A DNA stretch of 64,000 nt from Winogradskya consettensis (lineage in GTDB: Bacteria; Actinomycetota; Actinomycetes; Mycobacteriales; Micromonosporaceae), in the NCBI RefSeq assembly GCF_018332715.1, contig NZ_BOQP01000001.1, positions 1 through 64,000 of the forward strand. The letters are read 5' to 3'. A model generated the notes under the pieces. That model worked only from the letters and a program-made list of their open reading frames with translations. It ran no database searches and was not told where the DNA came from. The translations under genes were made by a program, and so were the position numbers. Positions 33,107 to 41,449 of this stretch are shown here, in pieces; position 1 is the stretch's first letter; every line of letters starts with the position of its first letter.

Positions 33107-33316
33107 CTACCGGCCGCGACCGGTCTCTTCCTGCAGCTCGTCGATGCGCTGGGACGCCTCGGCCTTGGTCAGGCCCTCCGGCACGTCCTCATGTGCCTCG
33201 GAAGCCAGCGTGTGCAGATACGACTCCTGCGCCCCGGTGGCCGGTTCGTCGCCGGTCGTCCAGTCCGCGGGATCCTTGATGGTGTTCGACGTCGTATCCT
33301 GCTCATTCGTAGCCAT
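33107..33316 (-). CDS. DUF3072 small acidic protein
   Basis: The 69-residue hydrophilic protein contains the DUF3072 core GAQESYLHTLASEA near residue 28, then GLTKAEASQRIDELQEETGR at the C-terminus. The first 25 residues are disordered-looking and rich in Thr, Asp and Asn. No function is known for the family; the helix with the KAEASxRIDEL pattern is its hallmark. It has its own terminator downstream. The ATG at 33316 has GGGGCAAG-type upstream sequence, a weak ribosome binding site. Confidence 0.82.
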   Translation of the reverse strand: MATNEQDTTSNTIKDPADWTTGDEPATGAQESYLHTLASEAHEDVPEGLTKAEASQRIDELQEETGRGR

Positions 33317-33353
33317 GACTTGCCCCTCGGACGAAGATGTTCGAACAGGCGTA

Positions 33354-34139
33354 TCAGTACCCGCCGAACGTCAACTCCATGCCTGAAACCGCGTTGAGCT
33401 GCATAGTCAACTCGATCGGGACGGATGCGGGGGCCGCGATGGAGAACGGGACGCCCCACGGGTCGAGCAGTTCCGCGTAGGTGCCGAAGCCGGTCTCCGC
33501 GACGCCCGAGATCACCGTGCCGCCGTAGGCGCGGCAGTCCTCGAGGGTCTCGTTGCAGTCGGCGACCTGGAACGCCGCGCGCCACCAGCTGCCGCCGCGG
33601 CTCGGGGCGAGCCCGGCCATGGCGTCGTGAGCGGTGGTGATCCACTCGCCGCGGGTGCCGTCGCTGCCGTACTCGTCGCGCAGCAGCCAGCCGAACGCCT
33701 GGCCGTAGAAGCGGGCCGCGGCCACGGCGTCATCGGTGAGCAGCTCGGGGAAGGTCATGGTGCCGGGCTCGCCGCCGACCTGGGTGCCGGTGAAGTCACG
33801 CGGCTCCCAGATGCCGAGGATCGCGCCGGCCGGGTCGGCGATGACCGCCGAGCGGCCGCCGTGCCCGTCGGTGGGCTCGCCGACGAGGCGGCCACCCGCC
33901 TCATGGACGCGCAGCAGGGAGGCCTCGAGATTGTGTTCGGTGAGATACGTCATCCAGCCCTGGGGCCGGTCGGCGCGGGTGCGGGTCAGGCCCGCCGCGG
34001 CGCGCCCGTTCAGCTTGAAACGGTCACCGGCTGGTTCCCAGCCGAAAAGTCGAGCATAAAATTCCGCTGCCCGGGCGGGATCCGCGCTTGCCAGCTCGAC
34101 CCAGCAGGGTGTCCCCGGCGCAAAGCCCCGTAAACGCAT
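33354..34139 (-). CDS. VOC/glyoxalase-like two-domain protein
   Basis: The 261-residue protein contains two vicinal-oxygen-chelate repeats. The first is GTPCWVELASADPARAAEFY to DPAGAILGIWEPR. The second is MTFPELLTDDAVAAARFYGQ to LDPWGVPFSIAAP, each beginning with a strand and the AxxFYxxxFGW helix. This matches actinobacterial hydroxylase/CFP-30B-like proteins. The metal or ligand and the reaction are unknown. ATG 34139 is chosen because AAAGGTG lies nine bases upstream; an upstream ATG at 34193 lacks one. Bases 34140-34341 beyond it are relatively AT-rich and hold no gene that I can support. Confidence 0.83.
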   Translation of the reverse strand: MRLRGFAPGTPCWVELASADPARAAEFYARLFGWEPAGDRFKLNGRAAAGLTRTRADRPQGWMTYLTEHNLEASLLRVHEAGGRLVGEPTDGHGGRSAVIADPAGAILGIWEPRDFTGTQVGGEPGTMTFPELLTDDAVAAARFYGQAFGWLLRDEYGSDGTRGEWITTAHDAMAGLAPSRGGSWWRAAFQVADCNETLEDCRAYGGTVISGVAETGFGTYAELLDPWGVPFSIAAPASVPIELTMQLNAVSGMELTFGGY

Positions 34140-34341
34140 CGGCCGCACCTTTCGTCGTCCATAGTGTCGTGGTCCATCGTGGAAACCGGCCATGGGGAGT
34201 GGTCGCTGGCCAAGAAGATCCGGCCAAGGGGGAGTTGCCGATCACCTTACAGGTATGAATACGCTCCGCCACTATATCCGGGTTCAATGTCCTAAATAAA
34301 CTACGGTTTTGCGGCACATTGATTACCTAGCGTGGTGTCGA

Positions 34342-35643
34342 TTACTGAGCGTGTCGCTCCTCCGGAGTGCGGGAGCGCTCGTTGGATCGGTCCAGAAGCC
34401 GCATCACGGGCGTCACCGCAACGCCGTGCAACACCACGCTCACAATGACGACGAATCCCACTGTCGCCCATATGACATCGAGTGCGGGAAACGTTGCGTG
34501 GCTCATTGCGTACGCCAAGTAATAGAACGATCCGATGCCGCGAATTCCGAAGATCGCGATTACCCAGTGCTCCGAAGTGCGGCCCGGTGCACCCTGCAGC
34601 GACAGGAATCCCGATATCGGGCGTACCACCAGAATAAGTGCGAGCCCGATCAATGCGGCGGGCCAGGTCAGCGCGCTCAGCAGGCCGTCGACGACCGCGC
34701 CGCCGAGCAGCAGGAGCAGCAGGACGGTCAGCAGCCGCTCGATCTGCTCGGCGAAGTCGTGCAGCACCTGGTGATAGTCGTGCGATCGCTGCGCCGACCG
34801 GATCCCGCGGGCGGCGATGAACACCGCCAGGAAGCCGTAGCCGCCGGCGACCTCGACCAGCCCGTACGCCAGGAAGGTCGCCGCGAGCGCGAGGAATCCC
34901 TCGGAGTGATGGGCCAGACGCAGGTTGCGGTTACGGGCCCGGAAGAACAACTGACCGAGCAGCCGGCCGACGAGCAGACCGCCGCCCACGCCGATCACGA
35001 CCTTGTAGAGCACGTCCTTGAGCGCCCACTCGCCGAACCAGCTCTCGTGGGTCACCGCCGCGGTCGCGAGGGCGATGGCCGCGTACACGAAGGGGAAGGC
35101 CAGCCCGTCGTTGAGCCCGGCCTCCGAGGTCAGCGCGAACCGCACCTCGTCCTCGGAGTCCTCCTCGTCGGTCGGCTCGCCGACCTGCACATCCGCGGCC
35201 AGCACCGGATCGGTCGGGGCGAGCGCCGCACCCAGCAGCAGCGCGGACGCCGGCACCAGCCCGGCCCACCACCAGCCGAGCCAGGCGACGGCCCCGATCG
35301 TGACCGGCATGGCGATGATCAGCAGCCGCCACGTGGAATTCCACCGCCGGCCCTTCAGCGGACGGTCGATCTTGAGGCCCGCACCCATCAGCGCGACGAT
35401 CACGCAGACCTCGGTCAGGTGCTGGGTGAGCAGGGGATGAGCGAGCGGGTCGGCCCTCGGTAGACCGAGGGGCAGTGCGAACAGCACCATTCCCAGCGCG
35501 AGGAAGACGATGGGCATCGAGAGTGGGCGGCGTTCGAGGACCCGCGGCAGGATGCCCGCCAGCAGGGCCCCGACGCCGAAGAGCGCGAAGAGGAGGTCGG
35601 ACAGCTGCACCCGCCCTGACTGCCCAGGCCCACGGGAAATCAT
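34342..35643 (-). CDS. Cation/proton antiporter (CPA1, NhaP-like)
   Basis: The protein of up to 433 residues has about 12 transmembrane helices. The ion-binding region shows ALAPTDPVLAADV near residue 142 and SEAGLNDGLAFPFVY near residue 173, the TDP and ND motifs of NhaP-type antiporters that exchange Na+ or K+ for H+. An acidic cytoplasmic loop (EPTDEEDSEDE) lies between them. The ATG at 35643 lacks a ribosome binding site. A GTG 11 codons later has CAGGGCGG upstream and could be the real start. It begins 17 bases after the HAD gene stop, so the two may be co-transcribed. Confidence 0.88.
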   Translation of the reverse strand: MISRGPGQSGRVQLSDLLFALFGVGALLAGILPRVLERRPLSMPIVFLALGMVLFALPLGLPRADPLAHPLLTQHLTEVCVIVALMGAGLKIDRPLKGRRWNSTWRLLIIAMPVTIGAVAWLGWWWAGLVPASALLLGAALAPTDPVLAADVQVGEPTDEEDSEDEVRFALTSEAGLNDGLAFPFVYAAIALATAAVTHESWFGEWALKDVLYKVVIGVGGGLLVGRLLGQLFFRARNRNLRLAHHSEGFLALAATFLAYGLVEVAGGYGFLAVFIAARGIRSAQRSHDYHQVLHDFAEQIERLLTVLLLLLLGGAVVDGLLSALTWPAALIGLALILVVRPISGFLSLQGAPGRTSEHWVIAIFGIRGIGSFYYLAYAMSHATFPALDVIWATVGFVVIVSVVLHGVAVTPVMRLLDRSNERSRTPEERHAQ

Positions 35644-35659
35644 GCGGGCCGGGCGTCGG

Positions 35660-36331
35660 CTACAGGAGCTTTTTGATCGCGGACCGGTCCAGCTCGGCGA
35701 GCAGCTCGGCCGGATCCGCGTACGCCTCCACCGCCCCCGCCTCCAGCAACTCCGCAGCGCTGGTCCCGCCGCACGCGAGCCCGATGCACGGGATGCCCAG
35801 CTTCGCCGCGGCCTTGACGTCCCAGACGGCGTCGCCGACGAACACGCTGTGCTCCGGGTCGACCCCGGACTGGTCCAGCGCCGCCTGCAGGATGTCCGGC
35901 TCGGGTTTGCTCGCCTTCGCGTCCGAGGACGAGGTTGCCGCGTCGATCACGTCGTCCGCGTCGATGACCTTGCGCAGCTTGGCGAGCTCCTCGTCCTTGG
36001 CCGACGAGGCGAGCACCACCGCGAGGCCGCGCCCGGCGCACTCGCGCAGCAGGTCGGCGGCGCCGGGGAGGGGCCGCAGCCGCTCCCACCACGCCCCGTA
36101 GAGCACGTCGTGCGCGGTGGACAGCTCGTCGTCCTTCGACTTGTCGCGGTCGTCGCCGAGCAGGTGCCCCACCAGCTTGTCCGAGCCCATCCCGATCCCG
36201 CGGTGGATCTCGGCCATGGGTACGTCGTGGTCGCCCTGCCGCAACGCCTCCCACCAGGCCACCGCGTGCAGGTAGGTCGTGTCGACCAGGGTTCCGTCGA
36301 CGTCGAAGAGCACCGCCCGTTTAGCTGTCAT
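35660..36331 (-). CDS. HAD-superfamily phosphatase
   Basis: The 223-residue subfamily IA HAD hydrolase has motif I VLFDVDGTLVDTTYLHAVAW near residues 7-26, motif II in VVLASSAKDEE near residue 106, motif III KPEPDILQAAL near residue 142 and motif IV VFVGDAVWDVKAA near residue 164. The catalytic aspartates, serine and lysine are all present. The cap region is helical with EIHRGIGMGSDKLV, as in PGMB/Gph-like enzymes. The substrate is probably a small phosphomonoester. It is followed by the antiporter gene on the same strand. Confidence 0.9.
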   Translation of the reverse strand: MTAKRAVLFDVDGTLVDTTYLHAVAWWEALRQGDHDVPMAEIHRGIGMGSDKLVGHLLGDDRDKSKDDELSTAHDVLYGAWWERLRPLPGAADLLRECAGRGLAVVLASSAKDEELAKLRKVIDADDVIDAATSSSDAKASKPEPDILQAALDQSGVDPEHSVFVGDAVWDVKAAAKLGIPCIGLACGGTSAAELLEAGAVEAYADPAELLAELDRSAIKKLL

Positions 36332-36350
36332 ACGCAGGTTTCTACCCCGA

Positions 36351-38480
36351 TCAGGGCGCGGGTATCAGCATTTCGAACCACACCGTGGAGCCGCGGACCG
36401 TCGGGTCCGTGCCCCAGGTGTCGCTGAGCTCCTCGATCAGGCCCAGGCCGCGGCCCCGGCTGCTCAGCGCGTCGGTGCGGGCCCGGGTGACGCTGCCCCG
36501 GGTGCCCGTGTCGGCCACCGAGACCAGCAGCCGCTCGGCGCTGAGATCGATGTGGACCTGAGCGGGGGTGCCCGCGTGCAGCAGCGCGTTGGTGGTCAGC
36601 TCGCTGGTGCACAGGATGGCCGCGCCGATCACCGGCTCCGGAACCGCCCAGTCGCGCAACCGGGTGGTCATCCACTGCCGCACCCGGCTCGGGCCGGTCG
36701 GCTCGGCCGGGACCAGCATCGTCGCGGACCGGCTGAGTGCCACCGCCCGCTCCACTGCCAGCACAGCCACATCATCGTCGGTACGCCCGGACACCGCAGC
36801 CGTCGCCAAGGAGCACAGATTGCGGGGGTCGCCACTGGCCGCCGCCGCCGTGGCCGTCACCAGCGCGTCGAGCCCGTCGCTCAGCGGACGGTCGCGGCGC
36901 TCCACCACGCCGTCGGAATACATCAGGATCGTGTCGCCGGGCTCGAGCTGCACCGTGGCCGTCCGCCAGCGCCCACCCAGCCCGAGCGGGGCTCCCGGCG
37001 GCACGGTCACCAGCTCCGCGCTCGCGCTCCCGTGCCCGGCCCGGCGCAGCACCGGGGGCGGGTGGCCGGCGCTGGCCAGCGTGATCGTGCCGTCGGCGGG
37101 ATCGAGCACCCCGTAGACGACGGTCACGAAGATCTCCTCGTTGCGGGACTCGGCGCCGAGCGAGCCGACCAGCCGGTCCAGCCCGGCCAGCACCGTGCCG
37201 GGTGCCGAATCGGTCAGGGCGAGCGCCCGCAACGCCGCCCGGACCTGGCCCATCACCGCCGCGGCGCGGACGTCGTGACCGGCCACGTCACCGAGCACCA
37301 TCGCCAGGCGCCCGTCGGCCAGCTCGAACGCGTCGTAGAAGTCGCCGCCGGCCGCGTTGCCGTCCACACCGACGTCATAGCGCGCGGCGATGCGGAAACG
37401 ATCCAGCTCGGGCAGGTGCTCCGGCAGCATCGAGCGCTGCAGCAGCTGCGCGGTGCCGTGCTGCGCCTCGAACCGGCGGGCCCGCTCGGTGGCCTGCGCG
37501 ACCAGCTCGGCGGCCGCGTAGAGAAGCGCTCTCTCGGCGGGCAGCCACGAATGCGCGGTGCGGTAACCCATGGTCAGCGCCCCGTGCACCGACGCCGTGC
37601 GCAGCGGCATCGCGGCCAGCGCCTTGATGCGGCGCTCATGGCGGTCGGTGGCGATCTCCGCCAGCGGGGAACCGTCGGAGACGAACGAGGGCCGCCCGCT
37701 CTGCGCCGCCGTGACCATCGGCGAGCCGGGCTGCTCGGCGGGGATCCGCTTCCACAGCGGGGGCAGCCGCTCGTCGGCCTCGTCGATCATCTCGCCGCGG
37801 ATACGCCGCACATACCGGAACTCGGCGCCGTCATCGACGGAGAACACGCAGTGGTCCACGTCGAACGAGGTCATCGCATAGGACAGGACGACCCGGGCCA
37901 CGTCGTCGATGGTCAGCGCCGACGCCAGCCGGGCGGTCAGCTCGCCGAGGCTCTGCAGGCGGCGGGTCACGTGGGTGGTTTCCGCCGCGACGGTGAGCAC
38001 TGCGACGACGGCGCCGTGCTGGTCCCGTACGACGGAATGGCCTCTGGTGAACGACGCCTGCTCGACGTGACCGCCGCGCGGGACCGACACCTGCGTCTCG
38101 GCCTCGAGGAACGACTGGCCGGTGCGGAACACGTCCGCGACGATGTCACCGAGCCCCGGCGCGTGCCAGGCCTCGCCGAACACGTCAGCCGCGGGACAGC
38201 CCATCGCCGCGGGATGCTTGGTGCCGATGATGTCCGCGTAGGCGTCGTTGTAGACCAGCACGAAGGTTTCGCCGTAGGCCATCGCCATCGGCACCGGCGA
38301 CGCCAGCACCACGTCGATCGTGGAGCGCACGGCCTGATCCCAGCTCTCACGCGGCCCCAGCGGCGTGACCTGCCACGGGTGGGCGGCGACCAGCTCGGCG
38401 CAGCTCGGCACCCGGGCCGGCACGCCGGCGCCCTGGGCGGGCAGCGTCGTCATCCCGGAGTGGCTCCCCATGCCGACCAT
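36351..38480 (-). CDS. PAS-GAF-SpoIIE phosphatase with C-terminal ATPase domain
   Basis: The 709-residue signalling protein combines a PAS-like domain (about residues 40-150, ETFVLVYNDAYADIIG), a GAF-like domain (about 170-330), a PP2C/SpoIIE serine phosphatase (about 345-540, with GDFYDAFEL, VLGDVAGHD and LMYSDGVVERR) and an HATPase anti-sigma-like domain (about 570-709, ILCTSELTTNALLHAG, RGRGLGLIEELSDTW). This is a complete partner-switching module typical of actinobacteria. ATG 38480 is chosen because TACGCT ends seven bases upstream. A later ATG (38471) has AAGGA upstream. It would act on STAS anti-anti-sigma proteins, none of which lies nearby. Confidence 0.9.
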   Translation of the reverse strand: MVGMGSHSGMTTLPAQGAGVPARVPSCAELVAAHPWQVTPLGPRESWDQAVRSTIDVVLASPVPMAMAYGETFVLVYNDAYADIIGTKHPAAMGCPAADVFGEAWHAPGLGDIVADVFRTGQSFLEAETQVSVPRGGHVEQASFTRGHSVVRDQHGAVVAVLTVAAETTHVTRRLQSLGELTARLASALTIDDVARVVLSYAMTSFDVDHCVFSVDDGAEFRYVRRIRGEMIDEADERLPPLWKRIPAEQPGSPMVTAAQSGRPSFVSDGSPLAEIATDRHERRIKALAAMPLRTASVHGALTMGYRTAHSWLPAERALLYAAAELVAQATERARRFEAQHGTAQLLQRSMLPEHLPELDRFRIAARYDVGVDGNAAGGDFYDAFELADGRLAMVLGDVAGHDVRAAAVMGQVRAALRALALTDSAPGTVLAGLDRLVGSLGAESRNEEIFVTVVYGVLDPADGTITLASAGHPPPVLRRAGHGSASAELVTVPPGAPLGLGGRWRTATVQLEPGDTILMYSDGVVERRDRPLSDGLDALVTATAAAASGDPRNLCSLATAAVSGRTDDDVAVLAVERAVALSRSATMLVPAEPTGPSRVRQWMTTRLRDWAVPEPVIGAAILCTSELTTNALLHAGTPAQVHIDLSAERLLVSVADTGTRGSVTRARTDALSSRGRGLGLIEELSDTWGTDPTVRGSTVWFEMLIPAP

Positions 38481-38487
38481 GTCCTTG

Positions 38488-38493
38488 AGCGTA
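38488..38493 (-). promoter_or_regulatory. Leaderless promoter -10 of the SpoIIE-type gene
   Basis: On the minus strand TACGCT ends seven bases before the ATG at 38480. The same stretch contains AAGG, which could instead serve as ribosome binding site for the ATG at 38471, so the start is not certain. Confidence 0.45.
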
Positions 38494-38668
38494 GCCCGCC
38501 TCGGCCGTTCGGACGATGGGGCCACCCACCGGACGTTCTGTTCTGTCCGGTACGCGCGGATGATGCCACTGCGCCTCTTGCTGCTGGTGCGGGTTGACGG
38601 TAGCCGATTTACTCTCTCCACCAAGCCGGCCCGGTGCCGGATCCCCCCGAGCTCCCGGGAGATTATCC

Positions 38669-40141
38669 ATGAGCGGGTCCGAACTGAGCGACGCGCTGAG
38701 CGACATGTGGCGGTCGGTGCTGCTGTTCATACCGGCCGCACTGGCCTTCGTCGCGATCCTGATCATCGGCTGGCTGCTCGCCCGGCTGGTCCGCACGGTC
38801 GTCGCCAAGGCCCTGAGCCGGGTCGGCTTCGACCGCGCCGTCGAGCGTGGCCCGATCGGCCGCGCCCTGGGCGACCGGATCAAACCCAGCGACCTCTGCG
38901 CGAAGATCGCGTTCTACGCCGTGCTGCTCTTCGCACTCCAGCTCGCCTTCGGCATCTGGGGCCCCAACGCGGTCAGCGATCTGCTGACCTCCCTGGTCTC
39001 CTGGCTGCCCCGGGCCTTCATCGCGATCGTCATCATCGTGGTGGTGGCGGCCATCGGTGGTGCTGCCCGCGATCTCATCAGCAGCGCGCTCGGGGGTCTG
39101 GCGTATGGGCGGCTGCTCGCCCAGGTCGCGTACTGGCTGATCGTGGCCCTCGGCGTCATCGCCGCGCTCGACCAGGTGCAGATCGCCACGACGGTCACCC
39201 AGCCGGTGCTGATCGCCGTGCTGGCCACGATCGCCGGTGTCGTCATCGTCGGTGTCGGTGGCGGGCTGATCCGGCCCATGCAGCAGCGGTGGGACACCTG
39301 GCTGGAGCGGGCGGGCGAGGAGTCCGCGGTGATCCGTCAGCACGCCCGGACCTACTCGGACGAGAAAGCGCGGCTGGCCCGCGAGGCCGAGGAAGAGGCG
39401 CGACGGGTCGAGGCCGCGCGGATCGAAGCCGAGCGTCAGGCCGCTGCTGAGCGTGCCGAGGCCGAGCGCAAGGCCGCCGAGGCCGAACGCAGGGCCGCCG
39501 AGGAGCGTGCCGAGGCTGAGCGTAAAGCCGCTGCCGAGCGTGCCGAGGCTGAGCGTAAGGCCGAGGAAGAGCGCGTTGAGGCTGCTCGCAGGGCCGAGGA
39601 GGAGCGCGTCCGGGTTGAGGCCGAGCGTGCTGAGGCTGCTCGCAAGGCTGAGGAGGAACGGGCCGTGGCTGCTCGGGAGGCGGCGGAGGACGCTCGCCGC
39701 CGGGCCGAGGAGGAGCAGGCCGAGGCGGAGCGGGTGGCGGAGGAACAGCGCGAGGAGGCCGTACGCGACGCCGCACGCCGGGCAGAACACGCGCGCGAAG
39801 CCGAAGCGCGGGCTGTGGCCGAGCACGAGGCTGAAACGCAGGCTCTGGCATCGCATGAGGCTGAAACGCAGGCTCTGGCATCGCATGAGGCTGAAACGCA
39901 GGCTTTGACCGAGCGCGAAGCCCGGACACAGGCCCTCGCGGAGCGGGCAGCCGAGGCGCGGGCCGAGGAGGAGCGGCAGCGGCTGCTCGAGGAGACCGCG
40001 GGCGAGAAGACCCAGATCATTCCGGTGCAGCGGCGCCCGCGCGATCACAACCCGGTACCCGGCTTCGGCCACGATGACGACGACGAGGAAACCGAGATCA
40101 TCCACCCCGTGCCGCCGACGGACCCGCGCGACGACAAGTAG
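38669..40141 (+). CDS. TM-helix membrane protein with long charged coiled coil
   Basis: The 490-residue protein has four or five transmembrane helices in its first 205 residues. These are of the conserved TM-helix kind found in mechanosensitive-channel-like proteins (FIPAALAFVAILIIGWLLARL, then APRAF/AIVIIVVVAAIGG and VLIAVLATIAGVVIVGVGGG). The beta-domain of MscS is absent. Instead residues about 230-455 form a continuous Ala/Glu/Arg coiled coil, including three near-identical HEAETQALAS repeats. The tail is Asp/Glu-rich. GGGAG lies seven bases before the ATG. A membrane-attached structural or scaffold role seems more likely than ion conduction. Confidence 0.82.
   Translation: MSGSELSDALSDMWRSVLLFIPAALAFVAILIIGWLLARLVRTVVAKALSRVGFDRAVERGPIGRALGDRIKPSDLCAKIAFYAVLLFALQLAFGIWGPNAVSDLLTSLVSWLPRAFIAIVIIVVVAAIGGAARDLISSALGGLAYGRLLAQVAYWLIVALGVIAALDQVQIATTVTQPVLIAVLATIAGVVIVGVGGGLIRPMQQRWDTWLERAGEESAVIRQHARTYSDEKARLAREAEEEARRVEAARIEAERQAAAERAEAERKAAEAERRAAEERAEAERKAAAERAEAERKAEEERVEAARRAEEERVRVEAERAEAARKAEEERAVAAREAAEDARRRAEEEQAEAERVAEEQREEAVRDAARRAEHAREAEARAVAEHEAETQALASHEAETQALASHEAETQALTEREARTQALAERAAEARAEEERQRLLEETAGEKTQIIPVQRRPRDHNPVPGFGHDDDDEETEIIHPVPPTDPRDDK
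39824..39913 (+). repeat. 30-bp in-frame tandem repeat inside the coiled coil
   Basis: The unit CATGAGGCTGAAACGCAGG plus CTCTGGCATCG is repeated three times (from about 39824 to 39913) with one or two changes, adding ten residues (HEAETQALAS) per copy. Being a multiple of three, and close to the heptad-compatible length, copy number can change without breaking the frame. Confidence 0.8.
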
Positions 40142-40159
40142 GTGGCCGGGAACGTAGGC

Positions 40160-40190
40160 GGGGCCGGCACCTTGATCAGGTGCCGGCCCC
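40160..40190. terminator. Bidirectional hairpin terminator
   Basis: GGGGCCGGCACCT (40160-40172) and AGGTGCCGGCCCC (40178-40190) form a perfect 13-bp stem with a five-base loop. It separates the convergent coiled-coil gene and the 118-residue hypothetical gene. No U-tract. Confidence 0.82.
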
Positions 40191-40258
40191 GGGCGGTCTG
40201 TGCAGCCTGGCGGACGGTGAAGTGGTGCGGGCGGTGCGGGCGGTCGGAGGTTGGTGGG

Positions 40259-40615
40259 TCAGGCCGGGGCGGGGAGGGTGCGGGCGAGGGCGCAGACCGC
40301 GAGGAGGCGGTTGAGCACCCAGTCGTTGACCGTCCAGTCGATCTCGCCGACCGGCGGGCGCCAGCCGTGCTTGAAGGCGGCGTCACGGACACCCTCGGCG
40401 TAGGCGGCCAGGATGACCGGGGTCAGCGGGCGGACGTCCGTGGAGAGGCTGTCGCGGATGCCGGCAACGTGCTGGTCAACCGTGGCGAGCAAGCCGGGGA
40501 ACCGGTCGGAAGCCTCGAGTCCGCTCACTCCTACGGAGGAAGTCAGCTCGGCGAGGCAGGCGTGGGCGGAACGCAGGGCAGCACGGGCGGCAGCGCCGCT
40601 GAACAGGCCATTCAT
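40259..40615 (-). CDS. Hypothetical protein (helical, 118 residues)
   Basis: I do not recognise a firm family; the ending DWTVNDWVLNRLLAVCALAR resembles a group of short Micromonosporaceae proteins. The protein is mostly helical and soluble, beginning MNGLFSGAAARAALRSAHAC. On the minus strand a TAACTT box (40623-40628) ends seven bases before the ATG, so it is probably leaderless and real. It is divergent from the 153-residue gene at 40708 and ends before a terminator. Function unknown. Confidence 0.68.
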   Translation of the reverse strand: MNGLFSGAAARAALRSAHACLAELTSSVGVSGLEASDRFPGLLATVDQHVAGIRDSLSTDVRPLTPVILAAYAEGVRDAAFKHGWRPPVGEIDWTVNDWVLNRLLAVCALARTLPAPA

Positions 40616-40622
40616 AAGATGA

Positions 40623-40628
40623 AAGTTA
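40623..40628 (-). promoter_or_regulatory. Leaderless promoter -10 of the 118-residue gene
   Basis: On the minus strand TAACTT ends seven bases before the ATG at 40615, with no Shine-Dalgarno sequence between. Confidence 0.5.
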
Positions 40629-40707
40629 GGGACCCCGGGGTAGCTGACGGTTCCCCGAACAGGTGCAGCTCGGTTGAACTGCCCGTCGGTGGGGAACTGA
40701 CCCGGTC

Positions 40708-41169
40708 ATGACCGCTACCGATCAGGCCCACAGCCGACCCGAGGGGCTCGACGACGTCACCGTCGAGGCCCTGGGCAAGCTGAGCGAGTCGCTCGAAACC
40801 GTCGAGCGCATCCGCGGTCACCTCTACGCGCTGCACCAGCTCACCGGTCAGGCCGACTTCAACCTCGACGACGCGGTGGCCCTGTTCCGCAAGGCCGGTC
40901 ACGCCCGGCTCGCCGACCGCATCGAGGACGAGCTGATCGGGCGCAATGTGCTCGCCGGCCGCTGGACGTTCCAGATCGTCGAGGAGTACGACGACGGCTA
41001 CTACGCCGACTTCCGCACGCTGGAGCGGGCCGCCCGCGACGAACTCGCGGCAGGCCGCCGCCACCTCTACGAGGCCGAACTCAAGGAACGCCGCCGCACC
41101 CATGGCCGCCCGGGCCACGAATCCCGCCCAACTCAAGAATCTCAGCCAGCTCAGGAATCCCGCCCGTGA
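40708..41169 (+). CDS. Conserved hypothetical helical protein
   Basis: The 153-residue protein is largely alpha-helical and resembles a conserved actinobacterial hypothetical family. The central region ETVERIRGHLYALHQLTGQA and LADRIEDELIGRNVLAGRWT looks like a small helical bundle. WTFQIVEEYDDGYYADF follows near residue 86. The tail is a low-complexity RPTQESQPAQESRP. No signal peptide or catalytic motif is seen. The ATG at 40708 has no strong ribosome binding site. It ends six bases before the convergent membrane protein gene. Confidence 0.72.
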   Translation: MTATDQAHSRPEGLDDVTVEALGKLSESLETVERIRGHLYALHQLTGQADFNLDDAVALFRKAGHARLADRIEDELIGRNVLAGRWTFQIVEEYDDGYYADFRTLERAARDELAAGRRHLYEAELKERRRTHGRPGHESRPTQESQPAQESRP

Positions 41170-41175
41170 CGGGGG

Positions 41176-41385
41176 TTATTCGAGCTCGGCGGCTGCCGGC
41201 TGCCGGCGCTGGTTGTCGTCGGCGAGGATGACCGTGGCGACGACCAGGGCGACGACGACGGCGAAGAGCCAGGAGGCGTCGTTGATCAGCGAGGCCGCAA
41301 CAGGAGCCTGAAAAGCGGCGAGCATGAAGCCCACCCAGGCGAGACGGCGCTGACGCTCGGAGAGGAAACCAGCAGCAGATCGCAT
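41176..41385 (-). CDS. Small two-helix membrane protein
   Basis: The 69-residue protein begins MRSAAGFLSERQRRLAWVGF and has two hydrophobic helices, about residues 16-33 and 38-56 (WLFAVVVALVVATVILA), with a hydrophilic tail. CAGACT ends six bases before the ATG on the minus strand and could be a weak leaderless -10. A longer frame to 41517 lies opposite the next gene and is not supported. Function unknown. Confidence 0.68.
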   Translation of the reverse strand: MRSAAGFLSERQRRLAWVGFMLAAFQAPVAASLINDASWLFAVVVALVVATVILADDNQRRQPAAAELE

Positions 41386-41449
41386 TCGGCCAGTCTGCCC
41401 AGAAACGGACGGATCGCCGTCACCCTTTCGGCCGATCTCGGGTTGTCCG

